Positions 36,373-44,493 of a DNA stretch of 64,000 nucleotides are shown here, in pieces. Origin of the DNA: DATFVA01 sp963815785 (GTDB lineage: Bacteria; Bacteroidota; Ignavibacteria; Ignavibacteriales; Ignavibacteriaceae); the NCBI GenBank assembly GCA_963815785.1, contig CAWFHZ010000007.1, forward strand, positions 806,001-870,000, read 5' to 3'. Position 1 is the first letter of the stretch. The number at the start of each line of letters is the position of its first letter. Under the pieces are notes generated by a model. It saw only the letters and a list, made by a program, of their open reading frames with translations, ran no database searches and was not told the DNA's origin. Both the position numbers and the translations under genes were made by a program.

Positions 36373-36780
36373 ATGGTTTATGTAAAAAGGAGAGAAACCT
36401 TCAGTGCGGCCCATAGGTTGTATAATCCTAAGTATAGCGATCAAAAAAATCTTGAAGTATTTGGCAAGTGCAGTAATCCTGAGTGGCACGGACATAATTA
36501 TGTCCTTGAAGTCACCGTTGCAGGAGAACCCGATCCTGAGACAGGATTCGTTATAGATTTAAAAATACTTAAACAGATAATTAATGAAAATATCCTGCTG
36601 AAGGTTGATCATAAAAACCTAAATACTGAAACAGACTTTATGAAAAATACTATTCCTTCTGCAGAAAATATTGCAAAAGCAATATTTCATGAATTAGAAC
36701 ATAAACTGCCATCAGGTAAATTGTATTCTGTTAACCTTTATGAAACAGAAAAAAATATAGTTGAATATAGAGGAGAATAA
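36373..36780 (+). CDS. 6-pyruvoyl-tetrahydropterin synthase / QueD family
   Basis: A 135-residue enzyme. Zinc-ligand histidines are in RRETFSAAHRL and in WHGHNYVLEV; the catalytic region has GKCSNPEWHGHNY, with the catalytic Cys. The end PSGKLYSVNLYETEKNIVEY is typical. It converts dihydroneopterin triphosphate to 6-pyruvoyl-tetrahydropterin (biopterin route) or to carboxy-tetrahydropterin (QueD, queuosine route). The neighbours folE, two SDRs and phhA favour the biopterin route, but sequence alone does not settle it. Confidence 0.9.
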   Translation: MVYVKRRETFSAAHRLYNPKYSDQKNLEVFGKCSNPEWHGHNYVLEVTVAGEPDPETGFVIDLKILKQIINENILLKVDHKNLNTETDFMKNTIPSAENIAKAIFHELEHKLPSGKLYSVNLYETEKNIVEYRGE

Positions 36781-36781
36781 T

Positions 36782-37354
36782 TTGGATAACGCGAAAGTGC
36801 AGAAACTGATTGAAGAGTTATTAATAGAAATAGGGGAGGATCCGAAAAGGGAAGGTTTATTGAACACTCCTAAAAGAGTAGCCAAAGCATATGATTTCCT
36901 TACTTCAGGGTATCATAAAAAGATTGAAGAAGTTTTGAATAATGCTGTCTTTAATGAAAAATATGACGAAATGGTTTTAGTAAAGAATATAGATTTCTAC
37001 AGTCTTTGCGAGCATCATATGCTTCCGTTTTACGGTAAAGTACACGTGGCTTATATTCCTGATGGAAAGATAGTAGGGCTAAGTAAGATTCCAAGAATAG
37101 TTGATGTTTTTTCACGAAGGCTTCAGGTACAGGAAAGAATGACACAGGAAATTGCTGATACTCTTGACGAATACTTAAAACCGCAGGGAGTGGCGGTCGT
37201 CTCCGAAGCATACCACATGTGCATGATGATGCGCGGAGTTGAAAAACAGAATTCAGCTGCAATAACAAGCGCGGTACACGGGGTATTCAAAGATGACGCA
37301 AGAACGAGGGCAGAGTTTATGACGCTAATAAAAGGTAGACTCAGCGATGGCTAA
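36782..37354 (+). CDS. folE: GTP cyclohydrolase I
   Basis: About 190 residues. The start is taken as TTG at 36782, which has GAGGAG 6 bases upstream and reads MDNAKVQKLIEELLIEIGED; a further upstream TTG at 36761 overlaps the previous gene. The zinc/catalytic motif FYSLCEHHMLPFYGKVHVAY, the PDGKIVGLSKIPRIVD segment and the second metal cysteine in AYHMCMMMRG are intact. It makes dihydroneopterin triphosphate from GTP, the first step to folate and biopterin. It lies directly between PTPS and the SDR genes, whose first ATG overlaps its end. Confidence 0.94.
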   Translation: MDNAKVQKLIEELLIEIGEDPKREGLLNTPKRVAKAYDFLTSGYHKKIEEVLNNAVFNEKYDEMVLVKNIDFYSLCEHHMLPFYGKVHVAYIPDGKIVGLSKIPRIVDVFSRRLQVQERMTQEIADTLDEYLKPQGVAVVSEAYHMCMMMRGVEKQNSAAITSAVHGVFKDDARTRAEFMTLIKGRLSDG

Positions 37355-38060
37355 AAAAAAGGAGTCAATCTGGATTACCGGTGCAAGCAGCGGTATTGGC
37401 AGAGCTGTAGCGGTTGAGTTTGCAAAAATTGGGAGTAATGTTCTTGTATCGGCCCGCAGGGTAACAGAACTGGAAAGGCTGAACAAGGAGTTAAAGAAGG
37501 AGAAACTTTCTGTTGATATTTTTCCATGCAACGTTGCATCCTCGTCAAATGTTGATCAGACCGTAAAAAAAATGCTGGTAGAAAATGATATTGATTGTCT
37601 CGTAAATAATGCGGGAATTACCTCATGGAAACTCGCTGAGGAAAATTCTACAAATGAAATTGATGATGTGATTAATACTAATTTACTTGGAGCTATCTAT
37701 TCAATAAAATATCTTCTTCCTCATTTTATTGAACGCGGCGGCGGAACAATTATAAATATCCTTTCTGTTGTTACGAAAAAAATATTTACAAACAGCAGTG
37801 CTTATGCTGCTTCAAAAATGGGTCTGCTGGGTTATTCCAATGTTCTGAGAGAAGAAATACGTAAGCATAAGATCAGGGTCATAAATATAATTCCGGGTAC
37901 AACTGAAACACCTATGTGGTCAGCTAAAGTTCGTGAAAAACATTCTGAACGAATGATCAGACCGGAAGATATTTCCCGCGTGATAGTATCAGCTTATCTC
38001 GAGAAGAATAACATTGTGTCCGAAGAAATTCTAGTGAGACCGATTGAGGGAGATTTGTGA
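37347..38060 (+). CDS. Short-chain dehydrogenase/reductase, first of a pair
   Basis: A 237-residue NAD(P)H enzyme. The nucleotide motif is TGASSGIG near residue 12, then VNNAGI, and the catalytic YAASK with upstream Ser in NILSVV. The sequence SARRV after the second strand suggests NADPH preference. It overlaps folE by 8 bases and the second SDR by its stop, so it is within the pterin run. A sepiapterin-reductase-like role, reducing the 6-pyruvoyl side chain, is a context-based guess. Confidence 0.85.
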   Translation: MAKKKESIWITGASSGIGRAVAVEFAKIGSNVLVSARRVTELERLNKELKKEKLSVDIFPCNVASSSNVDQTVKKMLVENDIDCLVNNAGITSWKLAEENSTNEIDDVINTNLLGAIYSIKYLLPHFIERGGGTIINILSVVTKKIFTNSSAYAASKMGLLGYSNVLREEIRKHKIRVINIIPGTTETPMWSAKVREKHSERMIRPEDISRVIVSAYLEKNNIVSEEILVRPIEGDL

Positions 38061-38764
38061 TGGCTGAAAGAGAAGTTTGTATCGTTACAGGAGCTAGCAG
38101 AGGAATTGGAAAAGGTATTGCCCTCAGGTTTGCGGAAGATGGAAAAAATGTAATGCTTTTTGGCCGAGATGTTGAGGCATTAAAAGAAACAAAACATATT
38201 GTATCAGAAAAGGGAGTTGAATCAGAATATTTTGCCGGAGATGTTGCTGATGTGGATTTTGTTGAAAATTCTGTAAATGCAATATTAAAAAAATATGGAA
38301 AGATTGATGTATTAATTAATAATGCCGGAATGGGAATCTTCAAAGAAATAACGGATGCATCACTTGATGATTTTAAAAAGCAGGTGAACGCAAATCTTTA
38401 TGGAATTTTTAATTTCTCCAAAGCCGTCTTAAATGGTATGATTGAAAGAAAATCAGGCGCAATTATAAATATTTCTTCTCTTGCAGGGAAAAATGTATTT
38501 GCCGGTGGTACAATGTATTCTGCTACAAAACATGGAGTACTTGGTTTTACAGGCTGTTTAATGCAGGAAGTTAGAAAATACAATATTAAAGTTGCAGCTA
38601 TTTGTCCCGGCTCGGTTGAAACAGATTTCCATTCCGGCGGAAGTCCGGGTTCATCTAAAAAATTAATGCCGGAAGATATTGCTGAAACTGTTTCATTAAT
38701 TCTCAAACTGCCCCAAAGCGCATTGGTTAGTGAGATTGATATAAGACCTACAAACCCTAAGTAA
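38060..38764 (+). CDS. Short-chain dehydrogenase/reductase, second of a pair
   Basis: A ~234-residue NAD(P)H enzyme with TGASRGIG near residue 11, INNAGMG, ISSLAGK with the catalytic Ser, and YSATK with the catalytic Tyr and Lys. The ATG at 38060 overlaps the previous stop (TGATG). Two different SDRs behind PTPS and folE fit the two carbonyl reductions needed to finish tetrahydrobiopterin, though general ketoreductase function cannot be excluded. A terminator follows at 38780. Confidence 0.85.
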   Translation: MAEREVCIVTGASRGIGKGIALRFAEDGKNVMLFGRDVEALKETKHIVSEKGVESEYFAGDVADVDFVENSVNAILKKYGKIDVLINNAGMGIFKEITDASLDDFKKQVNANLYGIFNFSKAVLNGMIERKSGAIINISSLAGKNVFAGGTMYSATKHGVLGFTGCLMQEVRKYNIKVAAICPGSVETDFHSGGSPGSSKKLMPEDIAETVSLILKLPQSALVSEIDIRPTNPK

Positions 38765-38779
38765 TAACCGATTAAATAG

Positions 38780-38815
38780 AAAAAGCCACGAATTTGCTCG
38801 TGACTTTTTCTTTTT
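38780..38815. terminator. Bidirectional intrinsic terminator
   Basis: GAAAAAGCCACGA (38780-38792) pairs with TCGTGACTTTTTC (38798-38810), with one mismatch and a 5-base loop, and has T-rich ends on both strands. It separates the plus-strand SDR pair from the convergent Spy-like gene. Confidence 0.85.
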
Positions 38816-38832
38816 GAACAAAATAAATTAAT

Positions 38833-39351
38833 TTATTGGTTGTTCTGCTGATCATCCATCGGAGGTTTTCCGTTCATCATTCCACCTTTATGCATCATTC
38901 TTTTGCCATCACGCATCATACATCTTCCTTCACCTCGTGGACCTCTCATCATCGGCATTTCATTAAATATTTTCTTCTGCTGATCATTCAATAACTCATA
39001 AACATCTATTCTGTGGTTCGCCATTGCTGTTGCAATTTTATCTCGCGAGGAATTCAGATCCTTTACCATATTAAGATAATCTGCTCTTGAATAATTTCCG
39101 GAATGTTGAAGTTCATTTAAGGCGAGCCGTTTTTTCTGAACATCTGCCTTAAGGTCTATCATTTCTTCCTGGTGTTTGAAACGCAGATCTTCAATCTTAC
39201 TTTTTTGTTCATCTGTTAAATTTAATTTTTCTAACATTCTGCCGCGGAAGTGTTCTCCCCCGGGCTGATCAACTTTTTGAGGATAAAAATTTACTGCAGT
39301 AACGATTAATACTGCTAAAATAATTCCTCCGATTAATGATAACTTTTTCAA
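38833..39351 (-). CDS. Spy/CpxP-family periplasmic protein, His/Met-rich tail
   Basis: A 172-residue secreted protein. Residues 1-24 form a signal peptide. The helical Spy/CpxP core shows LTXXQ-like repeats (NLTDEQKSKIEDLRF and LLNDQQKKIFNEM). The C-terminus is Met-, His- and Gly-rich (MMRDGKRMMHKGGMMNGKPP), suggesting copper or other soft metal binding, an inference from composition. It is divergent from an ECF sigma operon that ends in another Spy-like gene, so the pair may share the 141-bp regulatory region. Confidence 0.85.
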   Translation of the reverse strand: MKKLSLIGGIILAVLIVTAVNFYPQKVDQPGGEHFRGRMLEKLNLTDEQKSKIEDLRFKHQEEMIDLKADVQKKRLALNELQHSGNYSRADYLNMVKDLNSSRDKIATAMANHRIDVYELLNDQQKKIFNEMPMMRGPRGEGRCMMRDGKRMMHKGGMMNGKPPMDDQQNNQ

Positions 39352-39492
39352 TTTATTCTCCCTAAATTTTGTTCGGTTTATATTTTAGTTTTCGGTAATT
39401 GGACATGTTCAATTATATACGGGTTTAAATAACATTAGTATTAAACCTTTAATAATGAGGGATTGTCTAAAAAATGAGTAATTATAGGAAAA

Positions 39493-40044
39493 ATGGCTGT
39501 TCAGAATCCTGATTTTGAATTAATTAGAAGATTTAATGCCGGTGATGAAGCTGCTTTTAATGAAATCGTTAAAAAGTATCAAAAAAAAATTTACTGGCAT
39601 GCCCGCAGAATGACTGGAAATCATCTTGACGCTGATGAAGTTGTTCAGCAGGTTCTTATAGTTATTTATGATAATCTTAAAAAATTCAGGTTTCAATCAT
39701 CCTTATATACTTGGATCTATAGAATAACATCTACAAGGACTTTGAATTTTCTTAACAGAAACAAGGTTAAAAAATTTTTCGGGTTAGAAGAGAGCGGGGC
39801 AGAATTGCTAAGTGCAAATGAAGATATAATTGAAAATTTTGAACAGAAAGAAAAACTTGCGAAAATTGAAAAACAATTACAGAAAATTCCGGTAAAACAG
39901 AGAGAAGTTTTTATAATGAGAAATTTTGATGATTTGAGTTATAAAGAAATTTCTGAAGTAACCGGCAGAAGTGAAGGCGGATTGAAAGCCAATTATTTTC
40001 ATGCGTTAAATAAAATAATGGAGTTAATGAAAGAAGATGAATAA
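39493..40044 (+). CDS. ECF-type RNA polymerase sigma factor
   Basis: A 183-residue sigma-70-family protein. Region 2 (~residues 8-85) has FNEIVKKYQKKIYWHARRMT, DADEVVQQVLIVIYDNLKKF and WIYRITSTRTLNFL. Region 4 (~125-175) has KIPVKQREVFIMRNFDDLSY and KEISEVTGRSEGGLKANYFH. It directs envelope-stress or metal-responsive transcription. It overlaps the next gene, a membrane anti-sigma candidate, by 8 bases. Start ATG at 39493 has AGGAAA upstream. Confidence 0.93.
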   Translation: MAVQNPDFELIRRFNAGDEAAFNEIVKKYQKKIYWHARRMTGNHLDADEVVQQVLIVIYDNLKKFRFQSSLYTWIYRITSTRTLNFLNRNKVKKFFGLEESGAELLSANEDIIENFEQKEKLAKIEKQLQKIPVKQREVFIMRNFDDLSYKEISEVTGRSEGGLKANYFHALNKIMELMKEDE

Positions 40045-40663
40045 GCAATTGGAAAAAATGATTAAATACCTGGGTGGTGATATGAGTCCCGATGATAAAA
40101 TTCAGTTTGAAAAAAATCTGCTTACCGATTCTGAACTGAATAAAGAATTTGAAAAAGTTAAAATCTTTCTTACCGAAATGAAAAAAGATGCGGAACCATC
40201 TCTTGATGAATCTTATTTTATAAATATTCTTCCGGTATTTTATGCAAATCAGCAAAAGAAGAAAAAATTTATTTTTTCGAAACTAGCTTATTCATTATCA
40301 ACAGTTGCAGCAGTTATATTAATTTTATTCATTTTATTTAAACCAGGAACGACAGTAAATTATTCAAATCTTAGCGAATTGAGTACAACCTTTACAGAGC
40401 AGGAATTAGATGAAACATTAAATCAATACACTAATCAATATTCCATTAATGATTTAATTAATTCTGCTTCCTCTAAAACTGATTCAATTGTAAGTACTAT
40501 GGTGGATAATGAACTTAATTTATCTTCAGGTTCAGTAGAAAAATCGTTCGGTGATAGTTATATAAACACAGATGATCTGATAAATTCACTCGACGAAAAA
40601 GAAGCAAATCAATTATATTCACAATTAATTAATGAAGATTTTATTAAGGGAGCTAAACAATGA
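40037..40663 (+). CDS. Probable transmembrane anti-sigma factor
   Basis: A 208-residue protein. An N-terminal cytosolic domain of ~80 residues is followed by one membrane helix near residues 83-102 (YSLSTVAAVILILFILFKPG) and a ~100-residue Ser/Asn-rich periplasmic part. The N-terminal segment MNKQLEKMIKYLGGDMSPDD resembles anti-sigma starts, but it has no HxxxCxxC zinc motif. It overlaps the ECF sigma gene by 8 bases and the Spy-like gene by 4, so it is the middle gene of a sigma/anti-sigma/sensor trio. Function is inferred from topology and context. Confidence 0.78.
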   Translation: MNKQLEKMIKYLGGDMSPDDKIQFEKNLLTDSELNKEFEKVKIFLTEMKKDAEPSLDESYFINILPVFYANQQKKKKFIFSKLAYSLSTVAAVILILFILFKPGTTVNYSNLSELSTTFTEQELDETLNQYTNQYSINDLINSASSKTDSIVSTMVDNELNLSSGSVEKSFGDSYINTDDLINSLDEKEANQLYSQLINEDFIKGAKQ

Positions 40664-41130
40664 AAAAAAGTATAACTCTTCTGTTAATATTTTTAATTAT
40701 ACCTATCGTATTAAACGCCCAGGGTAGAAGAGATCATAAAGGCCCCAGGGAAAAAATAGAGCAGCTGGAAAAAATAAAATTAATTGAAGCTTTGGATATG
40801 GATGAGCAGACAACCCTGAAATTTTTTGCACGTAGAAACGAATTCCGTGGTAAAATGGATGATTTAAATGACTCTCTTATTACAATTGTTGAGAGTCTTG
40901 ATTCAAAGTTTTCTAATAAAGATGAATCGGGATATAAGGATCTTGTTAGTAAATATTTAACTTTGGAAAAGCAGGTAGCTACTCTTCACTCGCAATTTAT
41001 TAACTCACTGTATGATATTCTTACTAATGTACAGGTGGCAAAGCTAATTGTTTTTGAAAAAAAATTCAGGGACGAAATAAGACGTATATTGTTAAAAGGC
41101 CGTCAACCACCACCGGAAGACATGAGATAA
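40660..41130 (+). CDS. Spy/CnrX-like periplasmic sensor protein
   Basis: A 156-residue secreted, mostly helical protein. The signal peptide ends VLNAQ. The core KLIEALDMDEQTTLKFFARR, with a long charged helical stretch after it, is of the Spy/CpxP/CnrX type. It overlaps the anti-sigma gene by ATGA. In the CnrYXH paradigm such a periplasmic protein senses metal and controls the membrane anti-sigma. Ligand-binding residues cannot be named here; there are few His or Cys. Confidence 0.75.
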   Translation: MKKSITLLLIFLIIPIVLNAQGRRDHKGPREKIEQLEKIKLIEALDMDEQTTLKFFARRNEFRGKMDDLNDSLITIVESLDSKFSNKDESGYKDLVSKYLTLEKQVATLHSQFINSLYDILTNVQVAKLIVFEKKFRDEIRRILLKGRQPPPEDMR

Positions 41131-41240
41131 GGAACAAATCACATCCAGGATAGTAAACAAAAGGTAACTTTAGTAAAAAATTACGCTGAATTAGGGTTGA
41201 TTTTCTGAAATATCGGATATATCTTTTCCACCTGAAATTT

Positions 41241-41324
41241 GCGGAAGTGGTGAAATTGGTATACACGCTATCTTGAGGGGGTAGTGCCTTAATTGGCGTA
41301 CGGGTTCAAGTCCCGTCTTCCGCA
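41241..41324 (+). tRNA. tRNA-Leu (GAG)
   Basis: Acceptor GCGGAAG pairs with CTTCCGC at the 3' end, discriminator A. The anticodon arm CTATC/GGTAG holds loop TTGAGGG, so the anticodon is GAG. A variable arm between the anticodon and T arms is present as expected for a class II tRNA. T arm CGGGTTCAAGTCCCG. CCA is not encoded. Confidence 0.95.
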
Positions 41325-41362
41325 CTAAATATTTTAGGATCAAATAAATAGAGGAAGTATTT

Positions 41363-42127
41363 ATGAAGACTCCAATCAAAGTCTTGTTTAGTGTATTTTT
41401 TAGTATTCTGATTACCGCTTCGGTTTTTGCTCAGGATATGAAACCTGAAGCAGGCAAACTTTATAATGACGGTAATCAAAAATTAAAAGCGGGTAATTAT
41501 ACCGGTGCAGTTGATAGTTATGATCAGGCATTAGCCATTGAGAAGGATTACCGGATCTACTATCAAAAAGGAATTGCTCTTAAAAAACTGAGTAAACTGG
41601 ATGATGCAAAGGATGCCCTTGAGTTATGCTTAAAAGCTAAAGCAGATTTTGATGCTGGTTATAATGCTCTTGGCGGCGTTTATTTTTCAATGGGAAATTA
41701 CCAGAAAGCAGTCGAAAATTTTGAAAAAGTGATCGAAACTACGAAGAGTGCAAATATAAAAACTGCGGTTAAAAAAAATCTGGCAATCGCATATGCTAAA
41801 ATGGGTAATGACGCAATTACAGAAGGAAATTCAAAAAAAGGAATTGAATATCTGCAGAAAGCTGTTGAAAATAATAATTATGATGCTGCATATTTATCTC
41901 TTGCCAAAATTTATTCTGAAACAGGTGAATGGGATAACGCAATTTCTGCAGCTGAAAATGCATTAAAATATCGTTCAACTGTTGGTAAAGGCGGACCATA
42001 TTATTATATGGGTGTTGCTTATAAGGGAAAAGGTGATACTGAAAAGGCAAAAGAAATGTTCAACCAGGCTAAATCTGATGCCACGTATAAAAAAACAGCC
42101 GAATATGAACTATCAGTTCTTAAATAA
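41363..42127 (+). CDS. Secreted tetratricopeptide-repeat protein
   Basis: A 254-residue protein with a signal peptide (ending SVFAQ) and about five TPR units, for example YNDGNQKLKAGNYTGAVDSY, ALGGVYFSMGNYQKAVENF and SLAKIYSETGEWDNAISAAE. It should be a periplasmic or outer-membrane scaffold. It stands alone between tRNA-Leu and a terminator; partners are not evident. Confidence 0.9.
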   Translation: MKTPIKVLFSVFFSILITASVFAQDMKPEAGKLYNDGNQKLKAGNYTGAVDSYDQALAIEKDYRIYYQKGIALKKLSKLDDAKDALELCLKAKADFDAGYNALGGVYFSMGNYQKAVENFEKVIETTKSANIKTAVKKNLAIAYAKMGNDAITEGNSKKGIEYLQKAVENNNYDAAYLSLAKIYSETGEWDNAISAAENALKYRSTVGKGGPYYYMGVAYKGKGDTEKAKEMFNQAKSDATYKKTAEYELSVLK

Positions 42128-42153
42128 TTTTTAATTAAAATGATATTGCTTTG

Positions 42154-42179
42154 CCCTCGCTGATAAGCGGGGGTTTTTT
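42154..42179 (+). terminator. Intrinsic terminator of the TPR gene
   Basis: CCCTCGCT (42154-42161) pairs with AGCGGGGG (42166-42173) across a GATA loop and runs into six T. It lies 27 bp after the TPR stop. Confidence 0.92.
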
Positions 42180-42184
42180 ATGTT

Positions 42185-42835
42185 ATGGATAAAATCAAAA
42201 CTCTTCTGAATTCTCAAACTAATAAGCAGAATTATATTTTAAATAGTCTTGCAATTCTGAGTGCTTCCTCCGTGCTCAGGAGGGAAAAAGAACTAAGAGA
42301 AATTCTTTTTATTCTTAAAAAGAAAAAATTTAATAAAACAAAAATTTACGAAGCCTTGCTCCAGACATATTTATTTGCCGGTTACCCCTCAGCACTTATT
42401 GCACTTTCAATTTATACGGAGAATTTTAATCTGAATGAAAAACTAAAAGAACAATGGAATATTTCTTTATTCAGGGAAAGGGGAGAAAAGAACTGCCGGA
42501 AAATTTACGGAGATAAATATGAGAAACTTATTTCAAACATAAATTCATTTTCACCTGAACTCTCCGAGTGGCTTGTTACTGAGGGATATGGAAAAGTATT
42601 TGGGAGAAAAGGATTATCTCTTAAAGAAAGAGAAATTTGTAATATAGCTGTTCTTTCAGCCTTAAAGTTTGAAAGCCAGCTTTACTCTCATATTAATGGT
42701 GGACATCGATTAGGTTTAACCTGGAATGAAATAAATACGGTTATAGAATCCCTTTCATTATTTAACAGAAATGATTGCGTGAAATTTGGTAAAAAGGTTT
42801 TAAACTCTTTAGTGAAAAGGAAGGAAGAAAATTAA
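42185..42835 (+). CDS. Carboxymuconolactone decarboxylase-like (CMD/AhpD fold) protein
   Basis: A 216-residue protein. The C-terminal half (~110-216) fits the CMD fold: FGRKGLSLKEREICNIAVLS followed by ALKFESQLYSHINGGHRLGL and EINTVIES. The CxxC peroxidase cysteines of AhpD are absent, so it is not a peroxidase of that type; the usual His (HINGGH) remains. The N-terminal half is helical and not recognised. The stop overlaps the loop of the next terminator. Function unknown beyond the fold. Confidence 0.75.
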   Translation: MDKIKTLLNSQTNKQNYILNSLAILSASSVLRREKELREILFILKKKKFNKTKIYEALLQTYLFAGYPSALIALSIYTENFNLNEKLKEQWNISLFRERGEKNCRKIYGDKYEKLISNINSFSPELSEWLVTEGYGKVFGRKGLSLKEREICNIAVLSALKFESQLYSHINGGHRLGLTWNEINTVIESLSLFNRNDCVKFGKKVLNSLVKRKEEN

Positions 42836-42847
42836 TTCTTCCTTCCT
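42818..42847 (-). terminator. Hairpin terminator between convergent genes
   Basis: AGGAAGGAAGAA (42818-42829) and TTCTTCCTTCCT (42836-42847) form a perfect 12-bp stem with loop AATTAA. On the minus strand it is followed by TTTT, so it should end the beta-barrel gene transcript at 42858. Confidence 0.7.
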
Positions 42848-42857
42848 AAATTAAAAC

Positions 42858-43445
42858 CTAAAAGAATATTGCAGCATTCAGATTGATTATTCCGATCGTT
42901 TCCTCCCCGTCTTTTTTTCCGAAAAGATTCAACATCTGGTATTTTAGTCCTAAATCAATGTTAAAAACGGGAATCAATTTAATCATTGCACCTGCACCGA
43001 TTCCTAATCCTGATCTGGAAGTTCCTCCGGATTTAGTTTCTACTCCGGCAATTGATGTTGTGAAATCACCAAAATTATTAAATTCAAAATCCAAACCGAC
43101 ATATGGACTAATAGGACCGGGAACGAGAGATAATTCACCCCCGAGACCAATTGAAAGAATATTTTGTTTGGCTTCAAAATTTCCTAATGGAGTAGAATTA
43201 CTTCCGTTAAGGAAATGATAATCTACAAATCCGATTGGAGTAATTGGAAAAAACGGAAAATTCAATTTACCTTTTATTCCAACATGATATTCCGATGAAA
43301 ATTTGGCAACATCAGTATAGTAAGCCGGTGATTGAACAAATGTTAATCCTCCGCCGAATCCAAGATCAATACTCTGTGCCTGAACATTTTGATAAGAAAA
43401 AAATGTAATGGCGATAAATAAAAACAGTATAAATGATTTTTTCAT
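42858..43445 (-). CDS. Small outer-membrane beta-barrel protein
   Basis: About 195 residues from the ATG at 43445 (MKKSFILFLFIA); the longer frame to 43517 adds an unlikely N-terminus before the signal peptide. The signal peptide ends NVQAQ. The mature protein has alternating beta-strand patterns of an eight-stranded OmpA/OmpW-type barrel (SIDLGFGGGLTFVQSPAYYT, HVGIKGKLNFPFFPIT) and ends with NLNAAIFF, a terminal aromatic. Function unknown. Confidence 0.82.
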   Translation of the reverse strand: MKKSFILFLFIAITFFSYQNVQAQSIDLGFGGGLTFVQSPAYYTDVAKFSSEYHVGIKGKLNFPFFPITPIGFVDYHFLNGSNSTPLGNFEAKQNILSIGLGGELSLVPGPISPYVGLDFEFNNFGDFTTSIAGVETKSGGTSRSGLGIGAGAMIKLIPVFNIDLGLKYQMLNLFGKKDGEETIGIINLNAAIFF

Positions 43446-43664
43446 TTTCAATCCTTTAATTTTATGAATATAAATAATACCTAAAAAACCGTTAAGTAAA
43501 AATTCTTCTGCGCACAATTACCACAAATATACAAAGAGCAAGTTATCTTTAACAAATGTCTTTAAGTGAAAAGCTATATGCTATTTTAAGCATTGACTTT
43601 ATAAAAGCATAAAAACTATATTGGGCATTAAAACTGAGAAAATATTTTTTCAGGGCAGCAGCAT

Positions 43665-44486
43665 TTGATATTTCTAATTGAACCGGGCATTTCATTATTC
43701 TCTAATCAATTCTTCCAGGGATTTTTTCTTTCTCTATTAATTGCTATTATTTCATTAAAGGTGAAATTTCTTAAAATCAGCGGGAGTCTGGCAACATTTA
43801 TTTTGGCTTTTCTGATTTTTAGTTTTGGCGGTTGGCAGTGGACACTTCCGATTTTCTCTTTTTTTGTTCTCTCAAGTGTACTCTCAAAGATCAGAGAGAA
43901 AAAAAATCCGGCAGTTAATAAATATTTTCAGAAATCAGGATCGAGGGATTTTTTTCAGGTAGTTGCAAATGGAGGACTAGGTGGAGTTTTAGTAGTCATC
44001 AATTATTTTATTCCGAATAAAATTTGGTTTTCCGTTTATTCAGGGATAATTTCTGCTGCTTGTGCAGATACTTGGGCAACTGAAATTGGAACAATGGCCA
44101 GATATAAAACGTATGATATCTTACATTTCAAAAAAGTTGAACCCGGTACGTCAGGTGGAGTTTCGTTTGCGGGATTTATTGGTTCTTTAGCCGGAGCATT
44201 CTGTATCTCTTTGATTGCGGCTTTATGGATTGATAAACAACTAATTGATTTTATATTGTTAATTACTTTCAGCGGATTTGCAGCCAGCGTGCTCGATTCA
44301 ATTTTAGGAACTGCATTACAGGTGCAGTACTTATGTCCCAATTGCGGAAAAATAGTTGACAATAAAATACATTGTGAAACAACTGCAGAGAAAATCCGTG
44401 GAATTAATTTTATGAATAATGATTTTGTAAATCTTGTTGCAGGTTTAACGGGTGGTATAATCGTTTTTTCTTTAACAGGCTGGTAA
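43665..44486 (+). CDS. DUF92 family membrane protein
   Basis: A 273-residue protein with six to seven membrane helices. DUF92 motifs include KISGSLATFILAFLIFSFGG, RDFFQVVANGGLGG, CADTWATEIGTMAR and GTSGGVSFAGFIGSLAGA. The family includes plant VTE6 phytyl-phosphate kinase and archaeal/bacterial relatives, so a polyprenol or isoprenoid phosphate kinase role is possible but unproven. The start is uncertain: TTG at 43665 is the first in frame and no ATG precedes helix 1. Confidence 0.85.
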   Translation: MIFLIEPGISLFSNQFFQGFFLSLLIAIISLKVKFLKISGSLATFILAFLIFSFGGWQWTLPIFSFFVLSSVLSKIREKKNPAVNKYFQKSGSRDFFQVVANGGLGGVLVVINYFIPNKIWFSVYSGIISAACADTWATEIGTMARYKTYDILHFKKVEPGTSGGVSFAGFIGSLAGAFCISLIAALWIDKQLIDFILLITFSGFAASVLDSILGTALQVQYLCPNCGKIVDNKIHCETTAEKIRGINFMNNDFVNLVAGLTGGIIVFSLTGW

Positions 44487-44493
44487 AGATATT

